Part shown: in pieces, positions 57,381 through 64,000 of the stretch
How positions within the stretch are numbered: the first letter of the stretch is position 1
How the letters are laid out: every line of letters starts with the position of its first letter
Origin: Saururus chinensis
Lineage: Eukaryota > Streptophyta > Magnoliopsida > Piperales > Saururaceae
Assembly: GCA_035235625.1 (NCBI GenBank)
Contig: CP141140.1
Span: 59,539,152 to 59,603,151, forward strand
Reading direction: 5' to 3'
Length of the DNA stretch: 64,000 nucleotides
Position numbers and translations under genes: made by a program
The notes under the pieces: generated by a model
The model's database searches: none
The model's input: the letters and a program-made list of their open reading frames with translations, nothing else
Told to the model about the DNA's origin: nothing

Positions 57381-60300
57381 CTATTTGTACAGAACACGTT
57401 TCGGGAATGCCCATAGTTTTGGGAATTGCTGCTCTTTCCATTGAGCCTCATCTGAATCGCTATCACTATCCGAAGATGACATAACAAGGGAGTCACCTAA
57501 CAGATATCCCACCACCTGATGATACAAATAGTGAATGCTTATTTCACGAACATACAAAGAATTTACCTACAGTTTATGTAGGCTTAAATTAAAAGAGATA
57601 CTAAGCATGCCAGTCCCCCAATTTCCAAGGCATTTGACATCAAACTGTTAAAATGTTTTTAGAAAGACTGTTAAAAAAGTTACCATTCATATATTCCTCG
57701 AAAGACATACTCAAGATATTCATGACAGTCAATGAAAATAGAGATTAGTCATTTGTACCAGTAGTAGGTATCACAACAACTTCAAGGTATATTTCCACCA
57801 AATTCAATTTTCGGACCAGACATTTAATGTTCATGTAATACGTAACTATGATCCAAAAATCAAGTAGGATAATTTTATTTCAGTTGAGTGCCACGTGAAA
57901 GAAATCAGCGTTCAGAGACTTCCTAAAGAAACTGCACTAATGCTAAAAATATGCAATTTTAACAATTTTTGGGGACATTAATACCAAGTCAACAAACAAG
58001 CTCAAGAAACAGAACTGCAGAATATGAGACATCATTTACCTGATAAGGTGACACAGGCTTAATTTCTCGTTTCTTGTTCTTCACATTTGTATTATGGTGT
58101 GATTTTGCACATGCTGCGTCATCAAGCCAGATGATCGATTTGCATTGCACACAGTATCCCCTATTAGAAATAGACTTCCACAAAGGATTTCCTGAAATAG
58201 ATCATCAATTTAGTGAATTTCCACAAATATCTACTAGGGGTTATGCAGCTGTAGTCATTATCCTCATCACTACCTCTATGACATTAGTCATCGCCAAGGA
58301 AATATTAAGAGGATGCAAAACCATTTACCTTATAATAACTTGACCCATCACCTAAAGTTCTACACAGCCCATCAGATCTAGGTTTGATTCATACCTATGA
58401 ATCCCCCCAAAATCTGTTTCCGGGGATTAGTAAAAAGTGTCATAAATTAAAAATTGAAGTCGCCAGGTTAATATCTGAATTTTCCTCCCAGATCCAAAAC
58501 AGAAGAGAATTAGTGAATTTGTTTCCCACCTTTTTGGGGTGATGTTACAAATGCTTAGAATCTACGTTTTCACAATAGAAAGTTGGACAAAAGGGGGTTA
58601 TGGATTTGATGAAGGTCGGGATAATATAAGGGAGATTAGTGGAGGATAATTGGGTGAAGGGGGAGAAATTATAGATGAATTTGGGAAAAGAGCAAGGGAT
58701 GGCTAGAGTAAAGAGAATTAGACTTAAATCTGAAACCTCATTCACTAACTGAAAAATAGGAGAGCTAAGTAGGCCTAGTCAACTAACTTAACAGCCTACT
58801 ACTTAACTTCTAATAGAAATTACAAATTACTCCCTAACAAGTAAGAATTTACTACTGACTCCCTACTCATAATAGCATAAGCAAATATCCAAGATAGGGA
58901 AAAAAAGATGGCCAGGCCAGCCCAATAGAAACATTGGACGCTGGTACTTAGCACTGGTCATAACCGGTGTGGACTTTCTGTTAAATTAAATATCTCACAC
59001 TTAACTCCCGACCCAATTTTAATTTAACTTACTAACCACCTTAATTGAATCCTTGCCCAAAACGGAATATTTTTTCCCTCTAAGAATAAAAAATGACACA
59101 TTGCATTACCTCCACCTAAGAAACTAATATAAAAAAGTTAATTGCAAAAAGAAACTCCTAAAATATATCACCCACTGAGACACCCATTTTGCATTTCCAC
59201 TTCGTCCAATTAGCAAATAGACAATAACTATTAGGTTATAATATGAAAATTTACAAAAGTCACTTCTCCATTCTAAAGAACATGAAGGACGCACCAATAT
59301 ATTTCCTTTTGAATGCTTCTTTCCATCCAAGGTTGAATGATGTAGCCTCGCATTCATTTACTTTACATAAGGTTGCATCCACCAGCTCTCCATTCGCTTG
59401 ACCAATAGGTTCATTTTTGTCAAGAATTTCTGAATTGCCAAAATATTGTATATATTGTGACTGCCACAGCATGTTGTCACTAGCTGTTAAGCTCCATGAC
59501 CTTATCACAAATCACAATTGAATTAGTTATATAGGAGAGAGAGGTGTTAAAGGCCACAGTATCTAGTCTGAAGCATTAAATAGCCAACAAATAGAGCACA
59601 GTACACTTAAGTGCATTGAGCAAGTAGTCCAAAAAATAATAACTTATATGATGCAGTGAACATATATGACTAGCAATTCTATCACTTGAAAGTGAAAGTT
59701 GAAGCTTAAATATAGGGCTCCTTCCACAAGTTGTGCTAGGGTATCTCAATTTTCAATAAAATTGTCAAGAGATTAATCAGCTTCATCTCCACCCTAGTAA
59801 ACATAAGATTTCCCATTTGATTAATTAAGGAGAAGATAGATAAAATAAATTTTTTCCCAGGTGTAGATATGGCTTGTGGAGGTGGCCACACCGGACTCAG
59901 GACAGTAACCATTTTTCATGTTCAGAACCAGCACCTACCCCCAAGAGTCTAAGACATGGCGATAGTATATTCGATCTAGTTTGAACCTATAATATAGCAA
60001 GTCCATTGATTTTCCATGATGCACAGATAAAACTTGATGGTGTTTTCAATACATTTAATTTAAGGTAGATAGCAATTAGACCCAATCCCCTACACAATTG
60101 GTTACAAATGCTTTTTGACAAGCATTTGCTGCAATTGGTCGTGTTCTCCTGCATTATGAAAACCTGCACATAACCCCCTGGTACAATATCTTTTTTCTCA
60201 TATTCCTCTTTTACCCCTCTCCTTTCTCCTTCCTTGTTTTTTACCATGGCCCCCATCTTCTCTCACCTTCCTAGGTTTCTTCTTCCTCACATGAACCAAA

Positions 60301-63300
60301 CTTCCCTTCTATTGTGGTCAACATACTAAACTTGATTTTGAGTTGTCTAACGTTATTGGTGCAGTATTACTCAAGTATGCACGTCCTTGCCCCATCACAT
60401 GATTCATCACCTGAGATGAGCATGGTTAATAATGATGCCCGGGCGAGGTTGATAATGAAGCCTATAACTGTGCCACACTTGACAAAACTAAGACAAGGCA
60501 TTTAAGACCACTATCCCACCAACTTACACTAACCATGCTTAAGGTTGTGGCTCATAGTAATTATAGGTAGAGCAGGGTGGTGCCTGTGAAAACCAAAAAG
60601 AATATAAGGGATGTCCAGTTTGTGTACGGATGAAGAGACTTGGGAAGGTGAGTGAAGGTGGAGCCCACAATCAAATAACAAAGAAAGGAGAAAAGAGAGG
60701 GGTAAATGAGGGATTTGAGATAAAAGAGACTGTACCAGGGCGCTTTGTGCAAATTTTAATAATACAGGGGGTGTAAGTGCTATTTACCCTTTAATTAATA
60801 ATGCTTTCTAGTTGCTTTTAAAAATATCAATAGTTTTTAAGGGACCAAGTGTATTAGAGCACAGAGCAGATACGTAATATTCAGTTGCACATGGCAGTGA
60901 GACACTAAGTACACAAATATAGGAAGCTGAAAGGATTGCTTAATTTCACATAAAGAAAGTAAAAGATCTCGACAGCTTAATTCACTATTTGAAGAATGGA
61001 CTTTGCGGATGATAAGCTTAAAAATCTAAAGAGTATAAATTCCATGAAAGGTATTCAGGAATGGAAAAATATCTTTGGAAAAATATCTTAAAGATCAGAG
61101 TCCTAGGATTGTGTTGGACTAGTATCAAGTAACGTAATCTGATAGGATTTGTAAAATAATATATTCATCAAATATTACATAGTGATGCAAATCACAGTAC
61201 TACTTCTGTAAATTCAGAGGTCAACAACTCTTGTGTGTCATGGATCAATTCCAACTTCTTTTAGTTTATTCCCATTCTAATTTGCTAAGATACTTATAAA
61301 TGTAGGTTTCCTTCTTGGGGTTCCTTTTTATAAGTTGTACAAAAATTCTGTAGATAGAAATGTTTACGATGTATTCTCAGTCTACATTCTTTCATTTGTT
61401 TCTTCCCACTTCATCTCTCTTCTTGTTTTTGGTTTTAAACTTTGCAAAGGGAAAGTGCTGAGCTTAGTACCTATGACATCTCTAACACTAAAAAGATGTT
61501 TCCTTCTATAATGCTTCCACATTGTTCTACTCCTGTTGTTCTCTTTAACACTTGAAAATATGATAATTCTTCATCTTATATTGTTCGACTCTATTTCAGG
61601 TGTATTTTACAAATTTTTTTTTCATTTGGTGCATTTTACAATTATTTAGCAGAATGCATATGTCATACGAAAAAAAATGATTCTAATAGACATAGATGCA
61701 GGATCAAGTAATATTCCTTTATCCAAGGTAATCTTGACAAAAATATCGTTAAACAGTCGATAATCTATATTTTGCATAGCCAGGTAATATCAGGCAATTA
61801 ATCAGAATGCACATGAGATATCTGTCACAGCAAATACATTTGTGGTAGCATAAGCTGAAAATTTACCAGCAAACTAAACTAGCAGCCACCAAAGAACGCA
61901 TATCCAAGAAACTAAATATATGGCCAAGGACATCTTGAGGCAATGTTGCTGAACCTGGAGAAAGAACATAATGTACAGAAAATTGTCAAGAGAGCTATAT
62001 ATAATAGAACTTTATTTTAATATCAGTTTTGGAAAAAGGTCAGAGAACTCTATGTCCATATCGGTCTAGGAAAATCATCACATTGATAGAACAACTGGAA
62101 CGCAGATAACAGTCAGCAATTTTAAGCAATTTTTATTTTTCAAATCATAAGCATTCCCAGTTATGAAGGCAACTCAAGACAACAATTTCTGTGATGCAAG
62201 AAAATAGCATTGATTTGGGGCAGATTTTAAGACAAGCAATATTTTGAACATGTTGGCAAAACCAACTGCAATATAAATCATGTAAGTTATTTTGGAACCA
62301 ATTTTTATATCAAGGGATAACTCCTACTAAGACCTAGTGGTCATCTATATTTACCAATAGGTCCACAACAAAAATTATATTGTACATAATAGTATAAATT
62401 TACTATTGTTCGTTTGCAACAATAGTAAAATATGGATAACCACTGGGTCTTAGTGAGAGACTGAGTCATATAGCTTCTCATTTACTATAGCTTAGGCCTT
62501 TTATGGTAGATATGTGTGCACAAACTCCTTTTTTCTATATTTTTAGAGATAGGGAATTACTTTATGATCGGTCCGGGGGTTCTAGGAGGTCCTTGGGATG
62601 ACTTACTGGTCACAATTGGCTTCACAAGGGAATTCATCACAAGCGAACAATAGTAAAATTAATGTGGACCTATTGGTAAATTAATTGGGCTATTTGTCCT
62701 TACTGAGAAGAACCCCTATAATCACAGAAATCCCAGTCTTCAGCTTTAGTAGCCATAAAAACCTAGATAAAATCAAGGCAAGACAAAAACAATTCACCAA
62801 AGAATATAACTGAACCTTGACCAAGAGTTTGAGAAATATATTTACTTTTTCCTGAAAATCCAAGGTGTAAATAAATGTTAATGTTGTTACAAAAAAGCAA
62901 ACTGACATGGCATGTACCAAATAGAATTTCAAACAAATTTTGTTTACCTATCTATCTTAATGACTTTATGTCAGATTTACTGGTCACTTTTTCAAAAAGG
63001 TAAGCCTCATCTAAGTCTATGAAAAGGTAATCTAGGTAATAAGGATCTCTCTGTACCATCATAGAGATGAACTAAATCAATACAGGTACTCAGGCTTCAA
63101 CTTGACTAGAGAAAACTGTACTATTCTAAGAATTTCCATACAAACTTAAACCAAAAAGGTAGGTACAATTTCACCTTCTTCGTCTTTTAAGGGTTTACAG
63201 CGCCTTTTGTGCGCAATGATCGCATTTTTGAACTCTGTCACAGCCAATGTTTTTTTCTGCTTTGGGAGGGTCGCTTCTGCAGCATGGAGGAGGAGATTTG

Positions 63301-64000
63301 CAGCTGCAACCCCACGGCTTGTTGGCATTCTGAAGCATACAAAAACCCATTATCCTCAGAAACCGATTCCTCAAATGATAAAAAAATATACTTATCGAGC
63401 ATAAATGAAGGAAGACATAAATGCAATTCTGCAGACAGCCAAAAACGCACCCTTTCTTAACACATATGTATAAATTGCAGCTATCAATCCAGTTATGATT
63501 CGAAACTCAGCTCTATAGTCAAAGTTTGAGCTAATCAAAGCTTTATAGCCACTCAATCAAGGGTCACTTCTGGGTCCTGACTCAGAAATTTTGATCGACT
63601 TGGGTAGCCATAAGGGCCCCAGTAGCCACAGGAGCAAGCAAAATTACATTGGACACCCATCGTACATGTAATGGGGCCTAATGGGATGAGAGCTGTATCG
63701 TGTACGCAATAGAAAACTCCAATTACTCCATTCCAAAACAAGCAAAAAGGAAAAAACAGATCAAAATTTCAAAAACCCACATACCAGTACTGAGGGAAAA
63801 ACCACAACCACATCAGAAAATTGCGTTTCCTACATGGGAAAGAAAAAATGGAAAGAAAGGAGATAAAACACTTAACGGAAGAACCGTACTGGGTAAGGAG
63901 GCGGAAGGCGGCGAGGGTGTCATGGAAGAGGAGAGACTGGAGGTTCTTGGGGACCTTGTTGTAGGCCGCTCTCAGGATGCAGCTCAACTCGGTGCAAGCA
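57381..64000 (-). CDS. F-box protein (At5g52880-like), 5' end beyond the window
   Basis: Six in-phase exons with GT-AG borders, read down the minus strand: 64000-63890 (partial), 63329-63175, 61954-61867, 59500-59295, 58191-58040 and 57515-57381, about 282 codons. The visible protein starts [20 protein letters not shown], then [15 protein letters not shown], and [20 protein letters not shown]. The F-box is [20 protein letters not shown], followed by [21 protein letters not shown] Cys/His-bearing segment ([21 protein letters not shown]) and an acidic stretch [12 protein letters not shown] precede the terminus. F-box proteins are substrate receptors of SCF ubiquitin ligases, binding SKP1/ASK through the F-box; the target is unknown. 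The resemblance to At5g52880 is from memory. The N-terminus is missing only because the window ends. Confidence 0.9.
58192..59294 (-). other. Intron between F-box gene exons D and E
   Basis: 1.1 kb bounded by GTGCGT donor and TTTCAG acceptor (minus strand). No mobile-element ends or other genes recognised. Confidence 0.6.
60054..60803. mobile_element. TIR element in the largest F-box intron
   Basis: The right end (60722-60803; GACTGTACCAGGGCGCTTTG ... GTGCTATTTACCCTTTAATTAA) is the inverse of the left arm (60200 back to 60054; GATATTGTACCAGGGGGTTA ... TTGCTATCTACCTTAAATTAA), the left arm having an extra 60 bp with its own inverted repeat. No transposase frame lies between. Target duplication not resolved. 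Confidence 0.65.
62323..62456. mobile_element. Short palindromic MITE in the F-box intron, with a related fragment at 62645-62695
   Basis: CTAAGACCTAGTGGTCATCT at 62328 is inverted at 62432-62453 (inverse reads CTAAGACCCAGTGGTTATCC). The interior words ACAATAGTAAA and GTGGACCTATTGGTAAA (in inverse) recur at 62648-62680, so a partial second copy lies 200 bp away. Non-coding. Confidence 0.65.

Overview
The window is nuclear DNA of a flowering plant. It carries plant-specific gene families with canonical GT-AG introns: an ATL-type RING-H2 ligase, a plant DUF248-like methyltransferase, plant GH5 hydrolases with a ricin-B-like tail, a reticulon-like B protein and an F-box protein. These sit among LTR retrotransposons, a LINE and many small inverted-repeat elements. 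GC-rich exons in the ATL and GH5 genes beside AT-rich intergenic DNA hint at a monocot or early-diverging angiosperm, but the species cannot be fixed from sequence alone. Positions 26430-27429 are a 1000-N assembly gap.

Layout. 1-4.5 kb: decayed plus-strand LINE. 5.15-5.72 kb: intact intronless ATL RING-H2 gene. 6.3-8.5 kb: decayed minus-strand Ty1/copia element. 9.64-11.08 kb: intact intronless methyltransferase gene. 11.3-12.2 kb: complete non-autonomous Mutator-like element with a 9-bp target duplication. 12.3-15 kb: repeat debris, including an LTR with a TATA box. 15.04-22.22 kb: full-length Ty1/copia element with two 1062-bp LTRs and a 5-bp target duplication, but an interior full of stops. 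22.6-26.3 kb (minus): three-exon GH5 gene with one in-frame TAG. 29.0-31.5 kb (minus): tandem GH5 paralogue wrecked by frameshifts. 32-40.2 kb: TIR element, then two copies of a long LTR separated by the 5' end of a minus-strand copia element. 41.0-42.5 kb: intact five-exon reticulon-like gene. 43-49.7 kb: AT-rich intergenic DNA with several MITEs and a duplicated block around an AT microsatellite. 49.7-54.2 kb: 5' half of a Ty3/gypsy element. 56.1-57.2 kb: a 1095-bp foldback element that is one giant hairpin. 57.4-64 kb (minus): six visible exons of an F-box gene running off the right end.

The host genes are unrelated neighbours, not a pathway. The ATL protein and the F-box protein both belong to ubiquitin-ligase families, the reticulon shapes ER membrane, the methyltransferase is probably a secretory-pathway type II membrane protein, and the GH5 proteins are probably secreted glycosidases. 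No operon-like or defence-island structure is present. The most unusual items are the foldback element at 56108-57202, the palindrome-bearing Mutator-like element at 11335-12210, the repeated quasi-palindromes in the copia leader (16.5-16.85 kb), a 40-nt-arm hairpin at 33689-33785, and the pair of broken GH5 genes. All alignments were done by eye; no database search was run.
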